Source: Nitrosotalea sp.
Lineage (GTDB): Archaea; Thermoproteota; Nitrososphaeria; Nitrososphaerales; Nitrosopumilaceae
Assembly: GCA_025451075.1 (NCBI GenBank)
Contig: JANWLA010000041.1
Location: 1 to 64,000 of the forward strand
Length of the DNA: 64,000 nt
Direction of reading: 5' to 3'
Made by a program: the position numbers and the translations under genes. Under the pieces are notes generated by a model. It was not told the DNA's origin. It was given only the letters and a program-made list of their open reading frames with translations, and searched no databases. This document shows, one piece after another, positions 30,481-39,689 of this stretch (position 1 is its first letter; each line of letters begins with the position of its first letter).

Positions 30481-31419
30481 ATGATAAAACCCGGCAAGCC
30501 CGTCAAGGATATTCACATCAAAAAGGGAGACACTATTGATTCCATATTTGATCAAATGTCAAAGTCAGGTGGGTTTGAGTCAAAGAATTTGGTTGACGGA
30601 TTAAACATTCTAACTGCCATGATTGAAGACAAGAATTGCTTAAAGTTCATGTCATTTGTAGGAGCTGTTGTCTCAACAGGTCTCAGGGGTGTAATCACAG
30701 ACATGGTAAAAAACAAAATGTGCGATGTTGTAATTACCACATGTGGTGCGTTAGATCACGACATTGCAAGACACTATTCTAATTATTTGGAAGGATCGTT
30801 TACTATGGATGACAGCGAGCTTGTGGAAAAAGAGATTCACAGGCTTGGAAATGTTTTGGTTCCAATGAAAAGTTATGGTCCACTGATTGAAGAAAAGATG
30901 CAGAGTTTTCTACAAAAGGCGTACAAGGATGGCAAAAAAGAAATGTCAACTCAGGATGTAACAAAGATGATTGGAGAAAATTTGGGAGAAGATTCTTTTC
31001 TTTATTGGGCAAACAAGAACAACATACCGGTTATAGTTCCAGGAATAATGGACGGGGCAGTAGGAAGTCAGATCTGGATGTTTTCACAAAATCACAAAGA
31101 TTTTAAATTAAATATTGTAGCAGATGGCGATTTATTGTCAGGATTAATCTTCAAGGCAAAAAAATCAGGTGCCCTGATGATAGGAGGCGGAATATCAAAA
31201 CACCATACCTTGTGGTGGAACCAGTACAGGGATGGCCTTGATTATGCAGTGTACATTACAACTGCCCAAGAGTTTGATGGTAGTTTGAGTGGTGCCCTTG
31301 TCAGAGAAGCAATATCATGGGGAAAAGTTACAAAAAATGCCAAGCAGACTACAATCCATGCAGAGGCCACAACAATTCTGCCGTTTCTCTACTCTGCCCT
31401 TCTTGTCAATCTCAAATAG
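30481..31419 (+). CDS. deoxyhypusine synthase
   Basis: YAVYITTAQEFDGSLSGALVREAISWGKV canonical active-site block. Confidence 0.94.
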   Translation: MIKPGKPVKDIHIKKGDTIDSIFDQMSKSGGFESKNLVDGLNILTAMIEDKNCLKFMSFVGAVVSTGLRGVITDMVKNKMCDVVITTCGALDHDIARHYSNYLEGSFTMDDSELVEKEIHRLGNVLVPMKSYGPLIEEKMQSFLQKAYKDGKKEMSTQDVTKMIGENLGEDSFLYWANKNNIPVIVPGIMDGAVGSQIWMFSQNHKDFKLNIVADGDLLSGLIFKAKKSGALMIGGGISKHHTLWWNQYRDGLDYAVYITTAQEFDGSLSGALVREAISWGKVTKNAKQTTIHAEATTILPFLYSALLVNLK

Positions 31420-32137
31420 CATAGATTGTCTTGTGGTAGACTCGCTGAAAACCCAGTTTTGAATAAAACTCCAAGAGGTTATCTTTCTTGTATGTTTCCA
31501 GGATCAAAAACTCCAAGTTTCTAGAATGGACTTGATATAACGCAAAATCAATCAAAGAAGATGCCGTGCCATGATTTCGCTTTCCAGGTACAGTGCCCAG
31601 GCAATAGAGCCCCAAGATAGAGTCTGTCTCATACAAAGCCATGCAGGAACTGTTTGATTCATCCACAAAATAATCAACATGTGACAATGATTTTTCAAGT
31701 ATGGACGATACTGTTTTTGACCATCCTTGGCAATCATACGAATCACAGAAGACTTGAGTCCACACATCAATAGTATCACGCGTGATTTTAACTGCGCTTG
31801 TTTTCTCTTGTGGTATCGTACTTTTTTTTAGGACATGCTGCGTATCATGGTATGAAAATCCCTTTTTTTGAAGCATGTTTTCAAGTTCAGGATTGTTCAA
31901 TGAATAGACACATGGGACAGAGTGGTTTTTCTTTAAACTCTCTACTGATTTGTCAATCACGGTATAATCAACACATGTAACATTTGTCAGCTTGTTAAAA
32001 AAAATGTCATCAGAGAGTTTTTGGTTCAAAAAAAGCATGCCGCAATCTGTTTTGGTCACATCGCTCCAGATTCCAGTAAAGCCAAGATCGTTTGATTCTA
32101 TTTTTGGTATCATGGTGTGATTCCAAGTATTGTACAA
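31412..32137 (-). CDS. GNAT-family N-acetyltransferase
   Basis: LYCLGTVPGKRNHGTASSLIDFAL acetyl-CoA site; C-terminal NLLEFYSKLGFQRVY. Confidence 0.82.
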   Translation of the reverse strand: MYNTWNHTMIPKIESNDLGFTGIWSDVTKTDCGMLFLNQKLSDDIFFNKLTNVTCVDYTVIDKSVESLKKNHSVPCVYSLNNPELENMLQKKGFSYHDTQHVLKKSTIPQEKTSAVKITRDTIDVWTQVFCDSYDCQGWSKTVSSILEKSLSHVDYFVDESNSSCMALYETDSILGLYCLGTVPGKRNHGTASSLIDFALYQVHSRNLEFLILETYKKDNLLEFYSKLGFQRVYHKTIYAI

Positions 32138-33270
32138 ATTCGGCCAAAATCAATTTTATTTATTTTCTTGCCATCTTTTACCCCAAGACATATCTCTTCT
32201 AGTTTTGCAAGAGCGGCAGGAGAATCAAGGTCATTACCCAGCGATTTTACAAAATCGTTAATTAAATCTGAAATGTATTTGTCCGTACCATCAGAGACCC
32301 TTGCTCCAGCAAATCGAATCAAGTCAAGCAATGGTTTTTTTTCTACCAAGTCTTTTTCAGAAAAATCCATGTCATCGCGATAGTGTCTTGAAAAAATATA
32401 CAGCCGGATAATATCAGGGCCATGTTTTTTTACCAGATCATGCACCCATACAACATTTCCCAAAGATTTGGACATTTTTTCTCCACCAGACAAGACAAGG
32501 CCCACATGCACCCAAGATTTAACCGGTGCATCAGAATCTGACAAGAGTTGGTATTGTGCAAGATGCGCCTCATGGTGCGGGTATAGAAGTTCTCTTGCGC
32601 CTCCATGAATATCATAATTTTTGCCAAAATTCTCAAAGGCAACAGCAGTGTCCTGCATGTGCCACCACGGCACACCTTTGCCAAACTCACTGTCCCATGA
32701 AAAGGCAAAATCTTCAGTACAGTTCCACAGCATGACATCTTCAGGGTTTTTCTTGCCAGGACCAATATCCAGCCTATGCATGTTTAGCTGAGTTTTTGTC
32801 TGCTTTGATATCTTGCCATAGTTTTTTACTTTGGAAACATCAAGGTACACATTTCCATGTGCCATATAGGCAACTTTTTTTTCCATTAATTTTTTTACCT
32901 CATTTTCTATGCTGGATACATAGTCTGACACATACGCAAGCCTGTTGACACTGTATACTCCAAGGGATTGTAGATCATCGGCAAATGCAAACGCATAGAA
33001 TTTGGCAACATCTTTGTATGTAGTAGAATTTTCTTTGGCTTTGTTGAATACATTCTGGTTGATATCAGTCATGTTCACAAGAACATCAGTTTGCAGTCCT
33101 TGATCATTTAGATATCTGGACAAAAGGTCATACGTCAAAAATATTCTGGCATGGCCAAGGTGAGCATAATCATATACGGTAGGACCACAGATGAATATTT
33201 TTACAAGGTTCTTTTCAAATGGAATAAAATCCTCTACAGATGAAGAAAAAGAATTAAAAAGTTTGAGCAT
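32110..33270 (-). CDS. cysS: cysteinyl-tRNA synthetase, short divergent form
   Basis: ICGPTVYDYAHLGHAR (HIGH-type), KMSKSLGN; only 386 aa. Confidence 0.85.
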   Translation of the reverse strand: MLKLFNSFSSSVEDFIPFEKNLVKIFICGPTVYDYAHLGHARIFLTYDLLSRYLNDQGLQTDVLVNMTDINQNVFNKAKENSTTYKDVAKFYAFAFADDLQSLGVYSVNRLAYVSDYVSSIENEVKKLMEKKVAYMAHGNVYLDVSKVKNYGKISKQTKTQLNMHRLDIGPGKKNPEDVMLWNCTEDFAFSWDSEFGKGVPWWHMQDTAVAFENFGKNYDIHGGARELLYPHHEAHLAQYQLLSDSDAPVKSWVHVGLVLSGGEKMSKSLGNVVWVHDLVKKHGPDIIRLYIFSRHYRDDMDFSEKDLVEKKPLLDLIRFAGARVSDGTDKYISDLINDFVKSLGNDLDSPAALAKLEEICLGVKDGKKINKIDFGRICTILGITP

Positions 33271-33279
33271 TTTTTCGAC

Positions 33280-33522
33280 TTAACGTCCGCCCTGAGAAAG
33301 GATTGGAGTTAATGTCACAGTAGAACGAACTTTTGGCAGTCGTCTTATCTTGTGCGTAATTACAGATTCAAGTGCAGAACCTGAATCAGCTTGCAACTTT
33401 ACAAAGATGTCATAGATGCCATAGGTACCTCTTACCTCTTTGACTTCAGAAATTTTTTCAAGCTCCTTGATTATCTCTACTTCTGAACCTAGATCGCAGT
33501 TAACAAGTATGTAGAGTGTTTC
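33280..33522 (-). CDS. stand-alone Lrp/AsnC ligand-binding (RAM) domain protein
   Basis: METLYILVNCDLGSEVEIIKELEKISEVKEVRGTYGIYDIFVKLQA; start trimmed. Confidence 0.85.
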   Translation of the reverse strand, partial: ETLYILVNCDLGSEVEIIKELEKISEVKEVRGTYGIYDIFVKLQADSGSALESVITHKIRRLPKVRSTVTLTPILSQGGR

Positions 33523-33591
33523 CATAAGAAAAGACTGTTTTTGCCACATAAAACGATATCCATAATTAAAACAATGTATTGAGTCCAAATC

Positions 33592-34308
33592 ATGGGCAGC
33601 GAAGTGTTCATCAGAGAAGTCAGGCCAATTGATGTAAAAGATGGTTACCTCATAGATGGCTTTCCATACACAGGTTTAGCAAATGCAATTGCAACCGAGT
33701 CACTTGTCAATACCACTTCCCAGTTTGAATTGTCAGGCGTTCTTGATTCAGAATTATTTCCGCCACTCAGCATTGTAAGAGATGAGGTACCAAATTTTCC
33801 AGCACGTATCCTAGTCAATAAAGATCTCAAAGTTGCAGTATTTTCATCATATCTTACCCCTCACGAATCAATCCACCGCGATGTTGCACGAGTCATGCTA
33901 AAGTGGGCAAGTGATCACAAGTGCTCTTTTATCATAAGCAGTTCTGCAATCAAAAGTGATGACGAATCCCCTTTTGTAATAGGAGTTGGAAGTACAGAGG
34001 CAGCAAAGAAGAAACTGCATGAATCTGACATACCAGTACTAAAAAACGGAACAATTCCAGGCATTCCAGGAATTTTATTAAACGAAGGCATGATTGCAAA
34101 TATCAATGTCATTGTATTATTGTGCAAGGCAAGAGACTCGGGACCTGATTTCCGGGCAGGTGCGGAGATTTGCATGGCAATGTCAAAACTTGTTCCAGGT
34201 GTTTCATGTAATCTTAATTCATTACTTGATGAAGCCAAAGGTGTAGAGCAAAATCTAAAGCAAGCAGAGCAAGACGCAGGTCCACTCAGAGATGCAATTT
34301 ACGGATGA
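33592..34308 (+). CDS. PAC2-family proteasome assembly chaperone-like protein
   Basis: LIDGFPYTGLANAIATESLVN; GIPGILLNEGMIANINVIVLLCKARDSGPDFRAG. Confidence 0.85.
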   Translation: MGSEVFIREVRPIDVKDGYLIDGFPYTGLANAIATESLVNTTSQFELSGVLDSELFPPLSIVRDEVPNFPARILVNKDLKVAVFSSYLTPHESIHRDVARVMLKWASDHKCSFIISSSAIKSDDESPFVIGVGSTEAAKKKLHESDIPVLKNGTIPGIPGILLNEGMIANINVIVLLCKARDSGPDFRAGAEICMAMSKLVPGVSCNLNSLLDEAKGVEQNLKQAEQDAGPLRDAIYG

Positions 34309-34553
34309 CATACCAAGAAAAAACTATACCAAAAGAGAGTCTTGAAAAGTTTTTAGCTACACTTGATTCAGACGAGGGAGTCAGGATAGATAATGAGTTC
34401 GGACACATATTCATCAACAAGACCTCAAAAAGATACTGCATCGACATATCAATAGACAATAAAGATGAGTTTATTTACAAAAATAATGTAGAACAAGTAA
34501 TAGATTTTTTAAAGAATCATTTGAAGCCAGAGTCGAAAATTTTTACATACTAG
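34305..34553 (+). CDS. hypothetical protein
   Basis: 82 aa ORF overlapping the PAC2 stop (ATGA), same strand. Confidence 0.6.
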   Translation: MTYQEKTIPKESLEKFLATLDSDEGVRIDNEFGHIFINKTSKRYCIDISIDNKDEFIYKNNVEQVIDFLKNHLKPESKIFTY

Positions 34554-34558
34554 AAACA

Positions 34559-34819
34559 TCAACCGCAGTCTAATTCTTCTACATTTGATTTGCATGCATC
34601 GTTGAACTGGGATATTTTAGAATTTAATGCATCACAGACTTGCGGGTCCTTTGTGGTGTCATATTTTTTTATATCTTCTGCAATACCAAGCTGGCGTATG
34701 GAACAGACATTAGATGATTTCAAGTCATAAGAAATAACTGATACAATAAAGCCAACTGCAATAATTGCCAAAATCCACTTTAATTGTCTATTGAGCATTC
34801 TGGCTTTTTGAAACGTCAA
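34559..34819 (-). CDS. small single-TM protein
   Basis: WILAIIAVGFIVSVISYDL helix; C-terminal cysteines. Confidence 0.6.
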   Translation of the reverse strand: MTFQKARMLNRQLKWILAIIAVGFIVSVISYDLKSSNVCSIRQLGIAEDIKKYDTTKDPQVCDALNSKISQFNDACKSNVEELDCG

Positions 34820-35078
34820 CTTCTATTGTTGAGACGTTTCTTTCTTTACCATCATTTGATTCAAGTCTTTCAGAGAAGATCCTCACACCGCTTACTTTGT
34901 ATCCCATTGCACTCATCCTTTTGACTATCATCTGTGATACATCCACAGCAGTAACCATGCTTCTGCCCCTTGCTTTTATGGTCACAGTGGGCTCGTTTGC
35001 AAGAAGTGTTAGAGTGGCATTAAGATATGTCAGAATGGGTTTTTTGCCAATAAATACAATATTAGGCGGTCTTGACAC
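34788..35078 (-). CDS. albA: DNA/RNA-binding protein Alba
   Basis: VFIGKKPILTYLNATLTLLANEPTVTIKARGRSMVTAVDVSQMI. Confidence 0.94.
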   Translation of the reverse strand: MSRPPNIVFIGKKPILTYLNATLTLLANEPTVTIKARGRSMVTAVDVSQMIVKRMSAMGYKVSGVRIFSERLESNDGKERNVSTIEVDVSKSQNAQ

Positions 35079-35172
35079 AAGTCCACTCTTGTTGTGTTTT
35101 ATTTAATAGTTAGCACAAACAAAAACACAATTTGCTACTTTTCCATCAAGTACAGACTCGTTTTGTTTGGCA

Positions 35173-35415
35173 CTAGCCAAGATTCTTTTTTTCTACATAC
35201 TGTTGCAAGATTTTTTCAATATCTTCTGATTTGGATTGTTTTACCTCTTCAACCACGTCTTTTTCTGCAATTTCATAACAATTGAGCAGTTCATTTGAGT
35301 CCTTGTAGAACAACAAAATTTTTTCTTGATATACACAATAGTACAGTTTATCGACTTCCATTTTCTCCGATTTTATCTTAACACCCTCGGGTTCTACTAT
35401 AATTGGATAATCCAT
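35173..35415 (-). CDS. hypothetical protein
   Basis: 80 aa ORF, divergent from dpo4. Confidence 0.55.
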   Translation of the reverse strand: MDYPIIVEPEGVKIKSEKMEVDKLYYCVYQEKILLFYKDSNELLNCYEIAEKDVVEEVKQSKSEDIEKILQQYVEKKNLG

Positions 35416-35515
35416 GTGTCTAGTTTATCCAATAAGCATATTTAGATTATATCAAAGATTGGAGGCCAAGCGCACCAACAATAACGTAATAAGGATTTCA
35501 AATCATAAATTTACC

Positions 35516-36610
35516 ATGACTAGCAGAATCATATTTCATATTGACTTTGATTATTTTTATGCCCAGTGTGAAGAGATACGCAGGCCAGACCTCAAGACAA
35601 GACCTGTTGCAGTATGTGTGTACTCTGACCGTGGAGGAGACAGTGGGGCCATTGCAACTGCAAACTATCTGGCTAGAAAATATGGTGTCAAGTCAGGGAT
35701 GCCAATTAAATTTGCAAAAAAAAAGTTAGAAGACATACCAGAAGCAGTTTTTTTGCCCACAGATTTTGAGTATTATACAGAGACATCAGAGAGTGCCATG
35801 GGTATAATCAGAAACCATGCAGACATTTTTGAGTATGTTGGAAGAGATGAGGCATATCTTGATGTGACAAATAGAACTGGACAAGATTTTAAAAAAGCTG
35901 CCCATCTAGCACAGCAGCTCAAGAACTCGCTGCGTACCACAATCAAGCTCTCAAGTACCATAGGAATATCTTCAAACAAACTAGTCTCCAAGATTGCATC
36001 AGATTACAAAAAACCAGACGGCCTTACCATCGTTGAACCGCAACAAATAGAATCATTTTTGGACCCATTATCGATACGATCAATTCCAGGAATAGGCAAA
36101 AAATCAGAGGAAAAGTTTTCTGAGATGAACCTTGATACAATATCACAACTTCGTGGAGTGGACGTCTTTACATTAAATGGATTATTTGGAAGAAAGGTTG
36201 GATCATACATTTACAATGCAGCGCGCGGAATAGACGAAGATCCAGTATCACCAAGACATGACCCCATTCAGTATAGCAGAATTGTAACACTAAAACAAGA
36301 TTCCAAAGATTTTGATTTTCTTGTAAAGGATTTGGAAAAACTTTGCGATGACTTGCATGAAGCTGTAGTCAAAGATAACATACTTTTCAAATCAGTAGGG
36401 ATACAGTTTGTCCAGTCAGACCTATCAAACAGGACAAAATCAAGAACGCTTAGGAACCCAACATCAAGCTTGGACGAGTTGAAAAAGACCGTAATTCAGC
36501 TGCTCAAAGACTCGCTTGAGGACCAAAAGATTCCCATAAGGCGACTTGGTGTTAGAGTTTCAGACTTTTCACAAATTAGCGGACAGGTAGACATTACAAG
36601 GTTTTTTTAA
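35516..36610 (+). CDS. dinB: DNA polymerase IV (Y family)
   Basis: IIFHIDFDYFYAQCEE; start trimmed from 35414; C-terminal QVDITRFF PIP box. Confidence 0.94.
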   Translation: MTSRIIFHIDFDYFYAQCEEIRRPDLKTRPVAVCVYSDRGGDSGAIATANYLARKYGVKSGMPIKFAKKKLEDIPEAVFLPTDFEYYTETSESAMGIIRNHADIFEYVGRDEAYLDVTNRTGQDFKKAAHLAQQLKNSLRTTIKLSSTIGISSNKLVSKIASDYKKPDGLTIVEPQQIESFLDPLSIRSIPGIGKKSEEKFSEMNLDTISQLRGVDVFTLNGLFGRKVGSYIYNAARGIDEDPVSPRHDPIQYSRIVTLKQDSKDFDFLVKDLEKLCDDLHEAVVKDNILFKSVGIQFVQSDLSNRTKSRTLRNPTSSLDELKKTVIQLLKDSLEDQKIPIRRLGVRVSDFSQISGQVDITRFF

Positions 36611-37092
36611 ATTAAAACCCCAACTCTTGATGCCAGCCTTTTATGTTCATCGTGAGTTATCCATTCCACATGTAGATACTCAAATATCTCATTGTCATCC
36701 ATGCCAAGATTTCTTGCTTCCTCGACTGCAATGGCATAGGCTTCAATCTCAGTTGGTCTATCAACATAAGAGTAGGACTTGTCGTAAAGATCTAGTCCCT
36801 GTCTTTGCTGTTTTACATGCACCAACTCATGGATGATATCCAAATAGAGGATTTTTTTTTCAGAATTTTGAAGGTGGTTTTTGCCTATCACTATAGATGC
36901 GTCGTCATTTTGTACGTGCATATAGTGAGTGTTCTCGTTTACAATTACCGATATATTTTCAAATACGTCGTCAAGGGCTTCGCTTGTTTCAAATATTTTT
37001 AAAAGAATTGCAGTATTTTTTAGATTTACAAAAATCTCTTCAATGTTGTATGTACCGTTCTCTACATCATTATTTACTTTTATCTGGTTCAT
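36607..37092 (-). CDS. putative zinc metallopeptidase-like protein
   Basis: LDIIHELVHVKQQRQG (HExxH) and downstream RPTEIEAYAIA glutamate. Confidence 0.7.
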   Translation of the reverse strand: MNQIKVNNDVENGTYNIEEIFVNLKNTAILLKIFETSEALDDVFENISVIVNENTHYMHVQNDDASIVIGKNHLQNSEKKILYLDIIHELVHVKQQRQGLDLYDKSYSYVDRPTEIEAYAIAVEEARNLGMDDNEIFEYLHVEWITHDEHKRLASRVGVLI

Positions 37093-38014
37093 CTTTTGCT
37101 GCCCCTAGTTTTTTGATTCGTTTTGTTTCAATGTATGTTACTATAAGTAGGAATACGAAAAGCCATGGCAAGAACATGATCTCGCCTGCAATTCCGTGAA
37201 ATGACTCAAACTCGTTTACGTTAGTAGATACCTTGAGGACAAAAATTGATAGTGATAAAATTCGAATTACGTTTACAGTTATTGTTCCTACCACCCCCAT
37301 GGCAAAGTAGACAACCTTTCTGTTTCTTGGAATGTTCATCTTTAACAAAAATGCCATCATCACAAGTGAGTAGATGATCATACTGTGCACACCGGCAGAG
37401 GGCCAAAATACTTGAAGTGCAAACGGACCATGGTCCCCACTTAGGAACATGACGTTTCCATGAGATGTGGCCAACCCCAAGTGAAATAGGTTAATCAAAA
37501 AGACATCAATTTTTACAAGATAGGGTACAACATACTGTAATGGACCCAGGGAATCATATGGGAAAAAGGCGTCAAGGGACAAAATGATTGCAGTACCTGC
37601 AGCATATATCGGGCCTGCAGGAGATATTCGAATCCATCTCTTGCCAAAGAGAATAGTCATGCTTACCATGAAAAATGCAGCAATTACGATAAAGTCCCAC
37701 ATCCAGGTCCAAGAGTCCTTTAGCAGAACATGGAAACTAGGGGCAACTGAGATCAAGTAACTTTTCAAGCCAAATTCTAAACCAACAAGGTAACCAATTA
37801 CCACCAGAGCAAGCGGTATTATTGCAAGCAGGCGTTTCTTTGGAATCTCTAATTTTAAGCCAATCAATTCTGCGGCGATAAAGGCCATCGCAAAAAGAAA
37901 TCCTCCTCTGCCCTGATTCCACCCTAGACTAAATGTCCCAGGAAATACAGCTAGTGCAAATAGTATAGGCGCTGCAAGTATTACCAGTGCAAAGATGACG
38001 CTTTTGTTTTGCAA
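37070..38014 (-). CDS. archaeosortase/exosortase-family integral membrane protein
   Basis: Multi-TM; FWPSAGVHSM, NVIRIL, FHGIAGE motifs in exosortase order. Confidence 0.75.
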   Translation of the reverse strand: MQNKSVIFALVILAAPILFALAVFPGTFSLGWNQGRGGFLFAMAFIAAELIGLKLEIPKKRLLAIIPLALVVIGYLVGLEFGLKSYLISVAPSFHVLLKDSWTWMWDFIVIAAFFMVSMTILFGKRWIRISPAGPIYAAGTAIILSLDAFFPYDSLGPLQYVVPYLVKIDVFLINLFHLGLATSHGNVMFLSGDHGPFALQVFWPSAGVHSMIIYSLVMMAFLLKMNIPRNRKVVYFAMGVVGTITVNVIRILSLSIFVLKVSTNVNEFESFHGIAGEIMFLPWLFVFLLIVTYIETKRIKKLGAAKDEPDKSK

Positions 38015-38054
38015 TAAATTATGTCCAAAGCGTGTTAAATAAAAACTCTAGTAA

Positions 38055-39215
38055 CTAGAAAAAGTCTGATATTGATTTTTGCTTTTTTGCCAAATATAGC
38101 TTGCTGTGAGCGAGCCACTCTTTTTTACCAATGCTCAATCCCCTGCATGCAAAATCCAACCCTTCTTGAAAATTTGAGACTGTCAATGGCTTTTGTTTTA
38201 GAGCCATGCGAACTCCCTCGCGAACTTGCCAGACTCCAACTGGCACTGCATACTCTGGCCTGATCTCTCTGAGTACCATGACAGCTGCCTGGATTTTGTT
38301 TTCAGCAAGATATTCCGACACTGCAAGTCTTGAAGCAAAATGTGCACCAGCAGTTTGTGGATAGTGTGTCATACCTTTGGCATCTTCAAAGTCAGATCCA
38401 AATCCCACATTTCCTTGTTCATCATACCAAGCCTCTTGCATTTCAAACATCCATCTGCTTGGAAACATGACAACAGAGAAAAAGTTACCCAAGTGATCAT
38501 ATGAAAAGACCAGGGATGTATCCAGCATTCCATATTCCATTATTTTTTCAACAAGAGATTTTGAAACAATGTCATCTGTTGCAGTAATGCTCCATCGGGT
38601 TGGGACAAGTTTTCGGTTTTTGCCAAACATTCCTATGCTGAAACATTTCTGAATTCTTGAGATTTCTATGCCCCTGTTGTAAAGTTCTACCACAGCATCC
38701 TGGGCCAAAAAGTCCCTGTCATAAAATGCCCGTTGGATGTTTTTATCAGATGTCGAGTTTGAAAATTTGGCAGACTTTATCTCCCCAATAGGTCCAAAAA
38801 TAGGACTGTCCCCGTCAATTGAGACTGTAGGTGACGCATTTTTTACAAGTTCCATCTCAGCATCGGTTGATTTTTCTGACATGGACATTTCCTGGAGGTT
38901 TTCAATGTATTTTTGCCCAACATCGTCTATCTTTACAGGCTTTATCCCACGAACCAAACTTAGCCTATAGTTTACTATATCCTCAAGACTCTTTCCAGTC
39001 CATTTTTCTGGAGAATCTAATATCATCATATCACCGTGAACGGGAGGCAGCATTGGCCCTACCAAGACTTTGGGGTAACCATATGCTCCAACAAAAACAG
39101 AAGGTGGAGTGGAACCATCAACATGATTAGATGAAAAGAGATTACCATAACGTGAAAGGTATTCTTTCCAGTTTGATTCTATTGACTTTCGTATATCAGT
39201 GGCAGTTCGCTTCAC
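38055..39215 (-). CDS. nreA: NreA-type DNA repair protein with C-terminal PIP box
   Basis: FVGAYGYPKVLVGPMLPPVHGD; C-terminus KKQKSISDFF. Confidence 0.88.
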   Translation of the reverse strand: MKRTATDIRKSIESNWKEYLSRYGNLFSSNHVDGSTPPSVFVGAYGYPKVLVGPMLPPVHGDMMILDSPEKWTGKSLEDIVNYRLSLVRGIKPVKIDDVGQKYIENLQEMSMSEKSTDAEMELVKNASPTVSIDGDSPIFGPIGEIKSAKFSNSTSDKNIQRAFYDRDFLAQDAVVELYNRGIEISRIQKCFSIGMFGKNRKLVPTRWSITATDDIVSKSLVEKIMEYGMLDTSLVFSYDHLGNFFSVVMFPSRWMFEMQEAWYDEQGNVGFGSDFEDAKGMTHYPQTAGAHFASRLAVSEYLAENKIQAAVMVLREIRPEYAVPVGVWQVREGVRMALKQKPLTVSNFQEGLDFACRGLSIGKKEWLAHSKLYLAKKQKSISDFF

Positions 39216-39303
39216 GCAATTTCTAATTGACTCGTGCTAATAATATTATTCAGATCATTTTGTTTCAAGTTATATTCAACTAATCGCCCAAGATCATATA
39301 ATC

Positions 39304-39687
39304 ATGGATTCTGAGACTTTTGGAATTGAAAAGGGGTATGGTGAGCAGGCCGTACAGTGGATGAATGAAGAAGCAAGGAAGATGGACAGAAAATTTGAGG
39401 CAAGGTTATACAATTATGAAATTCAGACAAAGAACTTTGGCTCGTTTGAAATGTTTTCATTAATAGGAGATCCAAAAGCTGCACGAGAAATAACCATGAA
39501 GGCAAGCAGGCGGTTTAAGATCAAAGTCATAGAGGGAGGATACAAGACAAGAAAATTTTTGGCCAAGATTGTAAAAAATGAATATGGAGTTGTAAAAAAA
39601 GGCGACAGAATAATCGGTCAGATTGAATTCGAGTCTTCAAGATTTGGACATGGAGACTGGAAGATAACAAAGGAAGAGAGAAGATAA
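39304..39687 (+). CDS. conserved hypothetical protein
   Basis: 127 aa, well-formed ORF with charged composition. Confidence 0.7.
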   Translation: MDSETFGIEKGYGEQAVQWMNEEARKMDRKFEARLYNYEIQTKNFGSFEMFSLIGDPKAAREITMKASRRFKIKVIEGGYKTRKFLAKIVKNEYGVVKKGDRIIGQIEFESSRFGHGDWKITKEERR

Positions 39688-39689
39688 CA

